Part shown: positions 35,923 through 45,429 of the stretch, one piece after another | Layout: every line of letters starts with the position of its first letter | Position numbering within the stretch: position 1 is the first letter of the stretch | DNA from: JACIYW01 sp014359745 | GTDB taxonomy: Bacteria; Pseudomonadota; Alphaproteobacteria; Rhodobacterales; Rhodobacteraceae | Length of the DNA: 64,000 bases | Direction of reading: 5' to 3' | Assembly: GCA_050433985.1 (NCBI GenBank) | Contig: JBNPWE010000016.1 | Coordinates: 3,863 to 67,862, forward strand | The notes under the pieces: generated by a model | Told to the model about the DNA's origin: nothing | Databases searched by the model: none | Seen by the model: only the letters and a program-made list of their open reading frames with translations | Translations under genes and position numbers: made by a program

Positions 35923-36600
35923 TCAGGCCTGCCAGGGCGGCGGGCGCCCGGCCATGTTGGCGACATGGTGTTCGATGGCGCGTTCCAGCTTGTCGTAATA
36001 GAACAGCCGCCCGTTTTCCAGCACCGCCCCCGCCTGGCACAGGTCGCGGATCATCGGCACCGAATGCGACACCACGATGCCGCCGCTGCGGCGCATGCGT
36101 TCCTTGAACACCGCAGCGCTTTTGGCCTGAAAGGCCGCGTCGCCGACGCTTGTCACCTCGTCGACCAGATAGGTGTCGAACCCGATCCCCATCGAGATGC
36201 CAAAGGCCAGCCGCGATCGCATCCCCGAGGAATAGGTGCGGAACGGCAGGTGGAAATGCCCGCCCAGCTCGGCGAAATCCTCGGCAAAGGCGATCAGCTC
36301 GGCACTGTCTACCCCGTAGACGCGCGCCAGGAACCGCGCGTTCTGCGCCCCGGTCAGTTCGGGGTGGAACGAGCCGGCAAAGCCCACCGGCCACGAGATC
36401 GTGCCATCCGAGGTGATCGACCCAGTATCGGGATCCATCGTGCCCGCGATCATGCGCAGCAGGCTGGATTTTCCCGCCCCGTTGCGCCCCAAAAGCCCGA
36501 TGGAAGTGCCGCCGGGAAAGCAGGCGGTGATGTCGCGCGCCACCACCTTGCGGGTGCCGTTCACCACATAGGTCTTGTTGAGGTTTTCCAGATGGATCAT
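35923..36600 (-). CDS. Capsule export ABC transporter ATPase (KpsT-like)
   Basis: A 225-residue ATPase with Walker A GRNGAGKS at 38-45, a signature SSGMRSRLAFG, Walker B TYLVDEVTSVGD and H-loop VSHS. The SxGMRxRL signature and short length are those of KpsT/ABC-2 polysaccharide exporters. ATG 36600 (MIHLENL) is preferred over 36615. It follows the KpsE-like gene on the same strand; its permease partner is encoded at 38079. Confidence 0.93.
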   Translation of the reverse strand: MIHLENLNKTYVVNGTRKVVARDITACFPGGTSIGLLGRNGAGKSSLLRMIAGTMDPDTGSITSDGTISWPVGFAGSFHPELTGAQNARFLARVYGVDSAELIAFAEDFAELGGHFHLPFRTYSSGMRSRLAFGISMGIGFDTYLVDEVTSVGDAAFQAKSAAVFKERMRRSGGIVVSHSVPMIRDLCQAGAVLENGRLFYYDKLERAIEHHVANMAGRPPPWQA

Positions 36601-36675
36601 CGCGGTTCCCGTCATCGCCCGCCGACACCGGCCCGTTCAGCGCCCTGTTCTGCGCCCTGTTCTGCGTCGGCCCGT

Positions 36676-37944
36676 TCAGCGCCTGTCGCGGATCGCATAC
36701 CAGACCAGCACCGACACGGTCCAGATCAGCAGGGCAAAGAACCCGACCAGCAGCACCAGGATGCCGCGTTCGGGATATTGCGCCTCTTGCGACAGGGTGG
36801 GGCTGACATAGGCGGCCAGATAGCGGCTTTTGCGCCGCGCCTCGGCCAGCGCCGCGTCATAGGCCACCAGCGCCCCGGTATAGGCCCGCTGGGCAAATTC
36901 GCGATCGACCGTCAACCGTTCGAATTCGGCCATGATCGATGCGTAATCCTCGCCGCTGGCGTCCGCGCCGCCCAGGCTGAATTTCTGCCGCTCGGTATCG
37001 ATTCGGGCGCGGATCACCTCGATGCGGCGTTCGGCCTGGGTGACGCGCGGATCGTCGGCGCGGGTGGAATCGCGCAACAGATCCAGTTCGATCAGCGATC
37101 CGGCAAGCTGTTGCTGCAAGGTGCCGATCACGCCCATCTGGCTTTGCAGATCGGCCGAAGGATCGACGATGCGGGTGCGCGACCGAAAGGCGGTCATCGC
37201 CTCGCGCGCCGCTTTCAGCCGCGCCATGGTCGCGTCAAGTTCCTCGCGCGCATAGCGGGTGGTGTCATCGCGGGCGATCGCCGACAGATCGTTGATCATC
37301 TGCGTGCTTTCCTCGAGGATCGCCTGCGCGATGGTACGCGCTGAAACCGGGTCGAAGGCATGCACCTGCAATTCGATCAGCCCGGTGCCGTGATCGTAAA
37401 AGATCTTCACCATATCGGCCCAATAATCCACCAGATCCTCGATGCTGCCATCGGGATCGAAGGCAAAGACCGGATCGCGATCATAAGGCGCGGAATAGAG
37501 GGCGCGCAGATCCAGATCGGCGTCGATCTTGGTCACCAGCGCCTGGCTGTGGATGAAATGGTTCAGGATGTCGGTATCGGACGAACTCGACGATCCGGCC
37601 AGCGAAGAGGCAAGACCGCCCAGAAGATCGATCGACGGATTGGCCTGCTGGGTGCGCACCGCAAAGCCCACGGTCGAGGTGTATTGATCCACCGCGCGCG
37701 TATGAAGATAGCCCGCCGCGATCACCACCGGCACGATCACCATCAGCGCAAAGCTGATCAGCGTGGCGCGGTGACGGCGGCGCAGGCGCGCAGACCGCGC
37801 CACCGGCCGCACCGCAGGGCCGGGTTTGGGGGCAGCCGGGGGCGCGGGTTTTGGGGGCGGCACCGGTTGCGGGCCGCGCGCCGGTTCCGAAGCGCCCGCA
37901 ATCGGCGTGACACCGCCTGCGTGTTGTATCTGTGACAAGGGCAC
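36676..37944 (-). CDS. Capsule export inner-membrane protein (KpsE-like, PCP family)
   Basis: A 422-residue polysaccharide co-polymerase-type protein. A Pro-rich cytoplasmic N terminus leads to a membrane segment at about 61-80, a large periplasmic domain with coiled coils (EELDATMARLKAAREAMTAF, later AQAERRIEVIRARIDTER-like sequence) and a C-terminal membrane segment near 395-415 ending YAIRDRR. It bridges the inner-membrane ABC exporter and the outer-membrane lipoprotein. Divergent from the KpsM-like gene. Confidence 0.9.
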   Translation of the reverse strand: MPLSQIQHAGGVTPIAGASEPARGPQPVPPPKPAPPAAPKPGPAVRPVARSARLRRRHRATLISFALMVIVPVVIAAGYLHTRAVDQYTSTVGFAVRTQQANPSIDLLGGLASSLAGSSSSSDTDILNHFIHSQALVTKIDADLDLRALYSAPYDRDPVFAFDPDGSIEDLVDYWADMVKIFYDHGTGLIELQVHAFDPVSARTIAQAILEESTQMINDLSAIARDDTTRYAREELDATMARLKAAREAMTAFRSRTRIVDPSADLQSQMGVIGTLQQQLAGSLIELDLLRDSTRADDPRVTQAERRIEVIRARIDTERQKFSLGGADASGEDYASIMAEFERLTVDREFAQRAYTGALVAYDAALAEARRKSRYLAAYVSPTLSQEAQYPERGILVLLVGFFALLIWTVSVLVWYAIRDRR

Positions 37945-38078
37945 ACCGCCGCAACAGGGGTGGCAAACCCGGTGTTTGCCTGTTCACCCATCTTCCTACA
38001 TAAGATGGGAACCGAAATCCAGCGGTCCCTGCCCCATCCCTGCCCCCAACCCCGGCCCCGCACACCCCAAGAGCCCAG
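37945..38078. promoter_or_regulatory. Divergent promoter region of the capsule genes with an inverted repeat
   Basis: A 134-bp gap between oppositely oriented exporter genes. CCCATCTT at 37987-37994 and AAGATGGG at 38002-38009 form a perfect 8-bp inverted repeat with a 7-base spacer containing TACAT. This could be an operator that controls both directions. Confidence 0.5.
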
Positions 38079-38915
38079 ATGACCGAGACCCGCCTTTCCC
38101 CCGCCTCCGGCCCTGCCCTTCCCCCGGCCCGGCGCCCCGCACAGCGCCCGCGCCGCTTCAAGACCGCGCGCACCGTGACGGCGCTGGTGTTGCGCGAGAT
38201 GTCCTCGACCTATGGCCGCTCTCCGGGCGGCTATATCTGGGCGCTGCTTGATCCGATCGGCGGTATCGTGATGCTGTCGGTGGTGTTTTCCTTCATCATC
38301 CGCGCGCCCGCATTGGGGACCAATTTCCCGCTGTTCTATGCCACCGGGTTTCTGCCGTTCCTGATGTACAGCGATCTTGGCGCCAAGCTGATGGGGGCGA
38401 TCCAGTATTCGCGGCCGCTGCTGGCCTATCCGGGGGTGACATGGGTCGATGCGGTGCTGGGGCGGTTCATCCTGAACACGCTGACGCATCTGGCGGTGTT
38501 CTGCCTGGTCAGCGGCGGCATTTTGCTGCTGTTTCGCACCGGCGCGTTCCTTGACATGGTGGCGATCCTGAACGCGCTGGCAATGGCGGCGGCCCTTGGG
38601 CTTGGCATCGGCACGCTGAACTGTTTCCTGGGAGAGGTGTTTCCGGTCTGGCGGTCGATCTGGTCGATCCTGAACCGGCCGATGTTCATCATCTCGGGGG
38701 TGTTCTTTCTTTATGACGCCATGCCGCCGCTGGCGCGGGACATCCTGTGGTACAACCCGCTGGTGCATGTGATCGGCGAAATGCGCCGCGGCTTTTACGG
38801 CACCTATGACGCGCCCTTTGTCGCCCCGGTCTATGTCTATGGGTTTGCCGGGGTCTGCCTGGTGTTCGGCATGATATTTCTCAGCCGCTATCACCGCGAC
38901 ATCCTGAACACCTGA
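38079..38915 (+). CDS. Capsule export ABC transporter permease (KpsM-like)
   Basis: A 278-residue ABC-2 permease. After a short basic cytoplasmic N terminus it has VLREMSSTYGRSPGGYIWAL, the typical KpsM beginning, and six hydrophobic segments, ending near YVYGFAGVCLVFGMIFLSRY. PMFIISGVFFLYDAMPP matches the family. It pairs with the KpsT-like ATPase. Confidence 0.93.
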   Translation: MTETRLSPASGPALPPARRPAQRPRRFKTARTVTALVLREMSSTYGRSPGGYIWALLDPIGGIVMLSVVFSFIIRAPALGTNFPLFYATGFLPFLMYSDLGAKLMGAIQYSRPLLAYPGVTWVDAVLGRFILNTLTHLAVFCLVSGGILLLFRTGAFLDMVAILNALAMAAALGLGIGTLNCFLGEVFPVWRSIWSILNRPMFIISGVFFLYDAMPPLARDILWYNPLVHVIGEMRRGFYGTYDAPFVAPVYVYGFAGVCLVFGMIFLSRYHRDILNT

Positions 38916-38989
38916 TCGGCCGCAAGACCGGTTGAAGCACCGCGTGGCGCTTGGTAAACGCAGGCACAAGCCATGAGGAACGTGACCGG

Positions 38990-41284
38990 ATGACCGCCAG
39001 GACGATGCAAAGGCTGCGCCATCTGGTCGGCTTCTTCGTGTTCGGGCCGGGCAGGCTGCGCTATCTGGTCGGTATCCATGCCTCGGGCCGGTTCGACCGG
39101 CGCTATTACCGCAAGGCCAATCCCGATCTGCACTGGCTGTTCCGCACCTTCCCCGAGCGCCATTACGTGTTCGCCGGCGAGGCCGAGGGCCGCTGCCCCC
39201 GCCCCGATTTCGTGCCCCAGGCCTATCTGCGCCTCAACCCGGATCTGGATCGCTGGGCGGCCCGGCCGTTTCAGCATTACCTGCGCCACGGCCATGCCGA
39301 AAACCGCGTCACCCGCGACCTGCCCCGCGTCCTTGGCGGGCTGACGGTTCTGCCGCCGGTCCTGCGCCGTGATCCTGATGTGGGCACCACCCCGCGTGAC
39401 CTGGCGGTGGTGGTGCATCTTTACTATCCCGACCTCTGGCCGGAAATCGTGGCGGCGCTGCGGGCCTCACTGCGGGCCTTACTGCGGGCCTCAAATCTGG
39501 ACGCCGATCTCTTCGTCACCCTTACCCACCGGCCCGATGCCGATCAGGGCGCCGCAGACCAGATCGCAGACCCGATCGACGAACACACCCCGACGGCCAC
39601 GCTGGCCGCGCGCATCCGCGCCGACTGGCCCGGCGCGCAGGTGATCACCATGCCCAACCACGGGCGCGATATCTTTCCCTTCGTGCATCTGGTGAACGCG
39701 GGCCTGCTCGATCCTTACCGCGCGATCTGCAAGATCCACACCAAACGCTCCCCGCACCGCCAGGATGGCGAGGCATGGCGCAGGCATCTGATCGCGGGCA
39801 TCCTGCCGGGGGCAGAAACCGCGCCGCTGCTGGGCCGGTTCCTGGCCGACGGGGCCGCAGGGCTCTGGGTGGCCGATGGCCAGCATTACACCGATATGCG
39901 CTGGTGGGGATCGAACCGCGACGGCGTCGCGCGGCTTTTGCGGCGCATCGGCATACGCCCCGATCCCGACGCGCTGTCGTTTCCGGCGGGGTCGATCTAT
40001 TGGGTCAAGCCGATGCTGATCACCCTGGTCCGCGGCCTGCGCCTGGACCTGACCGATTTCGAGGTCGAGGCAGGCCAGCTTGACGGCACCACCGCCCACG
40101 CCTTTGAACGGGTGCTGGGCTATCTGATCGGGGCGGCAGGGCTGGAAATACGCCAGACCGCGCAGCTTGAGGCGGCGGAACCCGCCCCCCTGCCCGCCCC
40201 CCACACCCGCGCCAGCCTGGTCAGCGCGTTCTACCTGCCGCAGTTCCACCGCACCCCGGAAAATGATCGCTGGTGGGGCCGGGGCTATACCGAATGGACG
40301 GCCTGCGCCCGCGCGCGCCCCGTTCATGACGGCCAGGATCAGCCGGTGCTGCCCGGTGATCTGGGCTTTTACGATCTCTGCCAGACCGGGGTGATGGGCG
40401 AACAGGCGGCCCTGGCGCGGGATGCGGGGATCGATGCCTTCTGTGTCTATCATTACTGGTTCGACGGGCGGCGTATCCTGGAAACCCCGATGCAGAACCT
40501 GCTGGCCCGCCCCGAGATCGACTTTCCCTTTTACCTGTGCTGGGCCAATGAAAGCTGGCGGCGCAACTGGGACGGGCTGTCGGGCGAGGTGCTGCTGGAT
40601 CAGGGTTACGCCCCCGGTTTCGAGGCGGCGCTGGCCGCCGATATCGCCCCCTATATGCGCGATCCGCGCTATCTGCGCCCCGACGGGGTGCGCCCGCGCC
40701 TGGTCATCTACCGCCCCGAAGACCTGCCAGAACCCGCCGCCAATATCGCCCGGCTGCGCGCGGCGTTTGAAGATCTGGGATTGGGCGCGGTGGAACTGGG
40801 GGCGGTGCGCTTTCATGTGGATGGCGCGCATCCGGTCGCGGCGGATCTTTTCGATTTCTGGGTCGAGATGCCGCCGCACGGGCTGGTGGACGAAGAGGGC
40901 TGGCTTTACGGCGGCCCGCGCGGCAACCGGCTGGGCTTTGATCCGGCGCCGGGATTTCAGGGGCTGATCTATGATTACGGCCGGGTGATCGACAACAGCC
41001 TGTCGCCCGAATACACCGCCCGCCTGCCCGCCAATACCATCGCCGGCGTCATGCCATCCTGGGACAATACCGCCCGGCGGGGCCTGCGCGCGCATCTGGC
41101 TTTTGGTGCGCATCCCGCCGCCTTCCGGCGCTGGCTTTACGGGCTGTCAGAACACCGGCTTGCCACGTCCTACCGGGGCGAGGTGATGATCAACGCCTGG
41201 AACGAATGGGCCGAAAAGGCCATGCTGGAACCCGGCGGGGCCTTTGGCCGCGCCAATCTGGATATGCTGAAGGAGTGGCGATGA
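38990..41284 (+). CDS. Two-domain glycosyltransferase: RgpF-like plus WbsX-like
   Basis: A 764-residue protein. Residues about 1-125 are a helix-rich N terminus (FDRRYYRKANPDLHWLFR, a motif seen in surface polysaccharide proteins). Residues about 130-360 resemble rhamnan-synthesis protein F: VVVHLYYPDLWPEI, NHGRDIFPFVHL, and KIHTKRSPH. Residues about 405-760 are WbsX-like: FYLPQFHRTPENDRWWGRGY, CVYHYWFDGRRIL, and the closing INAWNEWAE. Both domains act in O-antigen or capsule synthesis. A TTG upstream at 38951 is in frame, but ATG 38990 has a better position after GAGGAA. The stop overlaps the methyltransferase start (ATGA). Confidence 0.88.
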   Translation: MTARTMQRLRHLVGFFVFGPGRLRYLVGIHASGRFDRRYYRKANPDLHWLFRTFPERHYVFAGEAEGRCPRPDFVPQAYLRLNPDLDRWAARPFQHYLRHGHAENRVTRDLPRVLGGLTVLPPVLRRDPDVGTTPRDLAVVVHLYYPDLWPEIVAALRASLRALLRASNLDADLFVTLTHRPDADQGAADQIADPIDEHTPTATLAARIRADWPGAQVITMPNHGRDIFPFVHLVNAGLLDPYRAICKIHTKRSPHRQDGEAWRRHLIAGILPGAETAPLLGRFLADGAAGLWVADGQHYTDMRWWGSNRDGVARLLRRIGIRPDPDALSFPAGSIYWVKPMLITLVRGLRLDLTDFEVEAGQLDGTTAHAFERVLGYLIGAAGLEIRQTAQLEAAEPAPLPAPHTRASLVSAFYLPQFHRTPENDRWWGRGYTEWTACARARPVHDGQDQPVLPGDLGFYDLCQTGVMGEQAALARDAGIDAFCVYHYWFDGRRILETPMQNLLARPEIDFPFYLCWANESWRRNWDGLSGEVLLDQGYAPGFEAALAADIAPYMRDPRYLRPDGVRPRLVIYRPEDLPEPAANIARLRAAFEDLGLGAVELGAVRFHVDGAHPVAADLFDFWVEMPPHGLVDEEGWLYGGPRGNRLGFDPAPGFQGLIYDYGRVIDNSLSPEYTARLPANTIAGVMPSWDNTARRGLRAHLAFGAHPAAFRRWLYGLSEHRLATSYRGEVMINAWNEWAEKAMLEPGGAFGRANLDMLKEWR

Positions 41285-41997
41285 CCACCGTGATCCCCGG
41301 CCTTTGCCCGGTGTGTGAAACCCGGACCGAATTTCGCAGCACCGATGGCTGGTTCCGCGATCACCTGCGCTGCGCGGCCTGCGATTCGATCCCGCGCGAA
41401 CGCGCCTTTGCCTGGGCGCTGGACCGCTTTCGCCCCAACTGGCGCGAGCTGGCGATCCACGAAAGTTCCCCCGCCCCCGCGCGCCGCGTCTCGGCCCGGC
41501 TGCGCGAGGGCTGCAAGCACTATATCGCCAGCCAGTATTTCCCCGGTGTCGCCTCGGGCAAGATCCATCAGGGCATGCGCTGCGAAAACCTCGAATCGCT
41601 CAGTTTCAAGGATGCCAGCCTTGACCTGCACCTGCATCTTGACGTGATGGAACATGTGAACCGGCCCGATCTGTGTTTCCGGGAAATAGCCCGCACCCTG
41701 CGCGCGGGCGGGGCGGCGATCTTTACCACGCCGCTTTACGCCGAACGCGCGGCCAGCGCGCGCCGCGCGATCCGTTTTGCCGATGGCGACGAACATCTGG
41801 CACCCCCCGAATATCACGGCAATCCGGTGGATGATCAGGGCGCGCTGGTCACCTTTCACTATGGCCAGAATTTCAGCGATCTGATCCGCGCCTGGGCGCC
41901 GGATCTGTCGCTGTTGCGGCTGGATCTGAACGATGCGCGCATCGGCGTGATCGGGGAATTCCGCGATGTGTTCATCGCCGTAAAAGGCATGATCTGA
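41281..41997 (+). CDS. SAM-dependent methyltransferase with N-terminal zinc-ribbon-like segment
   Basis: A 238-residue class I methyltransferase. The N terminus has two CxxC pairs (CPVCE and CAACDS), likely a zinc ribbon. The methyltransferase part shows LDLHLHLDVMEHVNRP and LRAGGAAIFTTPLY, the post-motif I and motif III regions of type-11 enzymes. Substrate unknown; the position overlapping the glycosyltransferase and preceding the sulfotransferase suggests modification of a capsule sugar. Confidence 0.8.
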   Translation: MTTVIPGLCPVCETRTEFRSTDGWFRDHLRCAACDSIPRERAFAWALDRFRPNWRELAIHESSPAPARRVSARLREGCKHYIASQYFPGVASGKIHQGMRCENLESLSFKDASLDLHLHLDVMEHVNRPDLCFREIARTLRAGGAAIFTTPLYAERAASARRAIRFADGDEHLAPPEYHGNPVDDQGALVTFHYGQNFSDLIRAWAPDLSLLRLDLNDARIGVIGEFRDVFIAVKGMI

Positions 41998-42000
41998 TCC

Positions 42001-43080
42001 ATGGCCCCGCAGTCCCCTTCCCGCGCCCTCCTGCATATCGGCACCCACAAGACCGGCACGACGCTGATCCAGAACACGCTCGCCGCCAACCGCAAACTGC
42101 TGGCGCGCCATGGCGTGATCTATCCCGAGATCGGCCGCGCCAGCGGCCATCACAGCCTGCTGACCCGCTGGCTGACCCTTGATCCCTATTACTACACCCC
42201 GGTTGCGCCACGGGAGCTGTGGCAGGGGCTGGCGCGCTTTGCCAGGCCCGGCCAGACGTTGGTGCTGAGCAGCGAGGAATTCAGCCGCGGCTTCAGCCGC
42301 CGGGTGGATTTTGCCGAGGTGCGCGATTTCCTGGCGCCCTTCGACCAGATCGAGGTGGTGTGTTTCCTGCGCGACCAGATGTCGTTCCTGCAATCGATCT
42401 ATCTGGAAATCGGCAAGAAAAAGGCCGGGCCGGGCTTTCCGGCGCTGATCGACGGGGCGATCAAAAACGGCTATGCGGCAGGGCTGCATATCGATTACGG
42501 CGCGCTTTATGACCAGTTGCTGGAGGTGTTCAGCCCCGATCAGATCCGCTTTGTCGATTATGCGCAGGCGCGCCGGGCGCCGGGGGGAATTCTGGGGGTG
42601 ATGCTGGGGCTTTGCGGCACCGATCTGGCGGCAGAGGCGCTGAAACCGGCCAGCGGGCCGGAAACGGCGGTGGCCAATATCTCGCCCGATCCGCTGGCCA
42701 CCTGGGCGGCGGGCCTTGTCGCATCGCCCGAAGCGCCCGCGCCCGCGCTGATCGCGCGCGCGCGCAGCGTCCTTGATCAGCTGTTCGGGGCGGGGCGGCC
42801 CAGCCTGATCTATACCCGCGCCGAGTACCGCGGCCTTGCCGCCCATATCGCCCCGCGCAACGCCGCCTTTGCCGCGCGCCTGGCCGACAGGCAGCCCGGC
42901 TTCACCCTGTCGCCCCCCCGCCCCGATCCCGCCAGCCTGCCGGGGCCCGTGAAACCCGCCACCGGGCCCGACGCAGGGCCGGTTCAGGGACCGGACCCGG
43001 GCGATCCGATCTGGCGCGAGGATATCGGCCAGACGTTCTGGGTGCGCTTTGCGCGGGATCTTTATCACCCGAACGGTTGA
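42001..43080 (+). CDS. Sulfotransferase-like protein
   Basis: A 359-residue protein with the P-loop-like PAPS binding motif HIGTHKTGTTLIQ at 12-24 and a later CFLRDQMSFLQSIYLE matching the 3'-phosphate site of sulfotransferases. Its first 200 residues fit the sulfotransferase fold; the tail is Pro-rich, then ends WVRFARDLYHPNG. It starts three bases after the methyltransferase stop. It may sulfate the polysaccharide, though such family members in polysaccharide loci are often unproven. Confidence 0.78.
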   Translation: MAPQSPSRALLHIGTHKTGTTLIQNTLAANRKLLARHGVIYPEIGRASGHHSLLTRWLTLDPYYYTPVAPRELWQGLARFARPGQTLVLSSEEFSRGFSRRVDFAEVRDFLAPFDQIEVVCFLRDQMSFLQSIYLEIGKKKAGPGFPALIDGAIKNGYAAGLHIDYGALYDQLLEVFSPDQIRFVDYAQARRAPGGILGVMLGLCGTDLAAEALKPASGPETAVANISPDPLATWAAGLVASPEAPAPALIARARSVLDQLFGAGRPSLIYTRAEYRGLAAHIAPRNAAFAARLADRQPGFTLSPPRPDPASLPGPVKPATGPDAGPVQGPDPGDPIWREDIGQTFWVRFARDLYHPNG

Positions 43081-43206
43081 ACACGGCACAAGTATCAGGC
43101 AGCAAGAGAAAATCCGCCGACCAACGGCCCAGGCCGCCCGCTTTGGGGTTTCGCCCCCCGGCACCGTGCACTAAAGTGTGAAAAAACCGTGTTTTCAAGG
43201 TATGGA

Positions 43207-44313
43207 ATGATTTCAGGATCAGAGGCCGCGTGGAAGGCCACGCAACGCCCCGACGTCATTGACCATAGTGATCCGGCCCCTGCCCGGCCCGCTGCCAGCG
43301 CCGTGCCCGTTGCCAATTCCGAACCCGGTTCTGGCCCCAATTCTGGCCCCAATCATGGTCTTGTCGCCGTGCCGGGGCCGGGCACGGCGCTGCCGCCGGT
43401 GACGGTGTTGCTGGGGCAGTTGAACGGCGCGCGGTTTCTTGAGGCGCAGCTTTCCAGCATCGCCGCCCAGACCGGCTGTCATCCCAATCTGATCGTGTCC
43501 GATGACGGATCGTCGGATCACGGGCCGATGCTGGTCAAGGCGTTTTCCACCCGCCACCCCGACATCGGGGTCACCCGAATCGACGGGCCGCAGCGTGGCT
43601 TTGCCCAGAATTTCCTGTATCTTTTGCGCAGCGTCGGCCCCGATGTGCCCTATGTGGCGCTGTGCGATCAGGATGATTACTGGCTGCCCGGCCGCCTGGC
43701 ACGGGCGCTGCGCATGCTGGAAGCGGTGCCGCCGGGCATGCCCGCGCTTTATGGCAGCCGCACGCTGGTGTGCAATGCCGATCTGACGCCGCGCAAACCC
43801 TCGCCCCTGCACGCCCGCCCGCCGTCTTTTTGCAATGCGCTGGTGCAATCCATCGCGGGCGGCAACACCATGGTGCTCAACCGGGCCGCGCTGGATCTGG
43901 CGCAGGCCGCCAGCCTCGAGGCGAAAAAGGTCGTCTCGCATGACTGGTGGCTTTACCAGATCATCACCGGCGCGGGCGGGCGGGTGATCTATGATCCCGA
44001 ACCCGGCGTGCTTTATCGCCAGCATGCGCATAACATGATCGGCGCCAACAATTCGATCCGGGGCGGGCTGATCCGGCTGGGGGCGGTGCTGGCGGGGCGG
44101 TTCGCGCACTGGAACGCGATCAACATCGAAACGCTGACCGCGTCAAGCCATCGCTTCACCCCCGAAAACCGCGCTATCCTGCAAGGCTTTGCCCGGATGC
44201 GCACAGCCCCCCTGCCCCGGCGGCTTTGGCTGATGCGGCGGTTGCGATTGCACCGCCAGACCCGCAAGGGCGATCTGGCGCTGTGGCTGGCCGCCATGCT
44301 GCGCCGGATCTGA
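43207..44313 (+). CDS. GT2 family glycosyltransferase (rhamnosyltransferase-like)
   Basis: A 368-residue family 2 glycosyltransferase. After a 60-residue Pro/Ala-rich N terminus come VLLGQLNGARFLEAQLSSI, the nucleotide-binding DDGSSD, the metal motif CDQDDYW and GGNTMVLNRAAL, then HDWWLYQII, all expected of this family. ATG 43207 follows AAGG; an in-frame GTG at 43189 is an alternative. It is separated by 126 bases from the sulfotransferase gene, so it may have its own promoter. Confidence 0.88.
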   Translation: MISGSEAAWKATQRPDVIDHSDPAPARPAASAVPVANSEPGSGPNSGPNHGLVAVPGPGTALPPVTVLLGQLNGARFLEAQLSSIAAQTGCHPNLIVSDDGSSDHGPMLVKAFSTRHPDIGVTRIDGPQRGFAQNFLYLLRSVGPDVPYVALCDQDDYWLPGRLARALRMLEAVPPGMPALYGSRTLVCNADLTPRKPSPLHARPPSFCNALVQSIAGGNTMVLNRAALDLAQAASLEAKKVVSHDWWLYQIITGAGGRVIYDPEPGVLYRQHAHNMIGANNSIRGGLIRLGAVLAGRFAHWNAINIETLTASSHRFTPENRAILQGFARMRTAPLPRRLWLMRRLRLHRQTRKGDLALWLAAMLRRI

Positions 44314-44347
44314 TCACGGGCCGCGCGCGCCCGTCGGGCGTGGGATT

Positions 44348-44371
44348 TTGAGTATTTGGGCCAAGATGAAA
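44348..44371 (+). repeat. 3'-flanking motif, copy 1
   Basis: Reads TTGAGTATTTGGGCCAAGAT and then GAAA. It starts 35 bases after the stop of the GT2 gene, on the same strand. It matches copies at 49921 and 50189. Confidence 0.75.
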
Positions 44372-44395
44372 TTAACGAGCGTTTTCTGCTGCACT

Positions 44396-44411
44396 CAGGG
44401 TGCTAACCCTG
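44396..44411. terminator. Small hairpin between the GT2 and replication genes
   Basis: CAGGGT at 44396-44401 and ACCCTG at 44406-44411 form a perfect 6-bp stem with a 4-base loop, located in the convergent gap. No T tract follows on either strand, so it is a weak candidate. Confidence 0.3.
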
Positions 44412-44427
44412 TCGGGTGCCGCGCGCT

Positions 44428-45429
44428 TCAGGGCGCCACCTTTGACGTGACCCAGCCCAGATAGGCTCGCACCGGGCTGCGCAGCCGCGGCCTGCCCGAG
44501 GCGCGCCAGAAGCCGCGCCATTCGGCCTCGAGCGCGTGCACATCCCAGCCGGGCGCCAGCGCGCGGGCCTGGTCCAGCACCTCGGCCCCGAAGGGGGGCA
44601 GTTCGGGGCCCGCCACCTGGCGGGGCGTGACGCGCAGGATATCGCCCGGCTCTTCGGTCAGGTGGTAGTCGGGCAGGGGATCGGCGGCGATCATCTCGCG
44701 CAGCATGGCGCGAAACACCCGCCGGGGCGAGGCAGAGCCGGATTTGCGGTGCAGCACCTCGACCGAGATGCGCCAGTCGGGCTGGCGGCCGCAATGTTTG
44801 CGCGCCAACTCGTAGATGCGGCGTTCCAGCGGTTTGCGCAGGCGGAAATAATCGCGGCTGAGCGTCAGCACCGATTTCGACAGCACCGCGCGGTAAAGCC
44901 AGTCCGAAAGCTTGACGCGCACCGACACCATGCGCCCGCCCTTGGCACGGCGCAGGATCTCCCAGCTTTCAATGAGGCCGAAGCCGCGCGTCACCTCGAC
45001 GCCGCCGGTGGCCAGATTGGTGGTGATGCGGGTGCCCGCCAGCCGCTCGAACGCCTCGCGCAGGCGTTTGTAGGCATCGCCCGATGTCTCGCGGTTGGTG
45101 GCCAGCAGCAGATCATGCGCACACAGCATCACCACCTGCCCCACCCTGCGCCCGGCATTGAGCCCCGCCATCAGCTGGCTGATGCAATAGATCAGGATAT
45201 CCTTGTCATGGATCGTGGCCAGCCCCTTGACCGAGGGCGTCACCTCTATTTCGGTGCCGTTATGGGCATAGCGCAGGATGCGCCGGTCGGGCCGGGTGGC
45301 CAGCGAGAACATCGGGTGTTCCATGCTGCCCAGATCGGTCTTGGGCAGGGCATCGAAAATATCGCAGAGGAAAAAATCGCCCTGGCCCAAAAGATCGCCC
45401 GGCCCGCCCAAACCCACCGCCGCGCTCAT
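44428..45429 (-). CDS. Plasmid replication initiator (RPA/RepA-like)
   Basis: A 333-residue replication initiator of the kind RefSeq calls replication initiator protein A, found on alphaproteobacterial plasmids and chromids. Conserved stretches are HPMFSLATRPDRRILRYAHN, IYCISQLMAGLNAGRRV, LRKPLERRIYELARKH and LHRKSGSASPRRVFRAML, consistent with winged-helix DNA binding. Whether it belongs to the RepA or DnaA-like class of Rhodobacterales replicons cannot be settled here. The start is set at ATG 45429, preceded by AGGAAG; the frame stays open to 45984 but that part covers the iterons and is noncoding. It probably binds the repeats immediately upstream. Confidence 0.9.
   Translation of the reverse strand: MSAAVGLGGPGDLLGQGDFFLCDIFDALPKTDLGSMEHPMFSLATRPDRRILRYAHNGTEIEVTPSVKGLATIHDKDILIYCISQLMAGLNAGRRVGQVVMLCAHDLLLATNRETSGDAYKRLREAFERLAGTRITTNLATGGVEVTRGFGLIESWEILRRAKGGRMVSVRVKLSDWLYRAVLSKSVLTLSRDYFRLRKPLERRIYELARKHCGRQPDWRISVEVLHRKSGSASPRRVFRAMLREMIAADPLPDYHLTEEPGDILRVTPRQVAGPELPPFGAEVLDQARALAPGWDVHALEAEWRGFWRASGRPRLRSPVRAYLGWVTSKVAP

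Noticed and set aside
39491..41113. 540-codon minus-strand frame under the RgpF-WbsX gene
   Set aside because: The plus-strand frame has family motifs end to end; this is its shadow.
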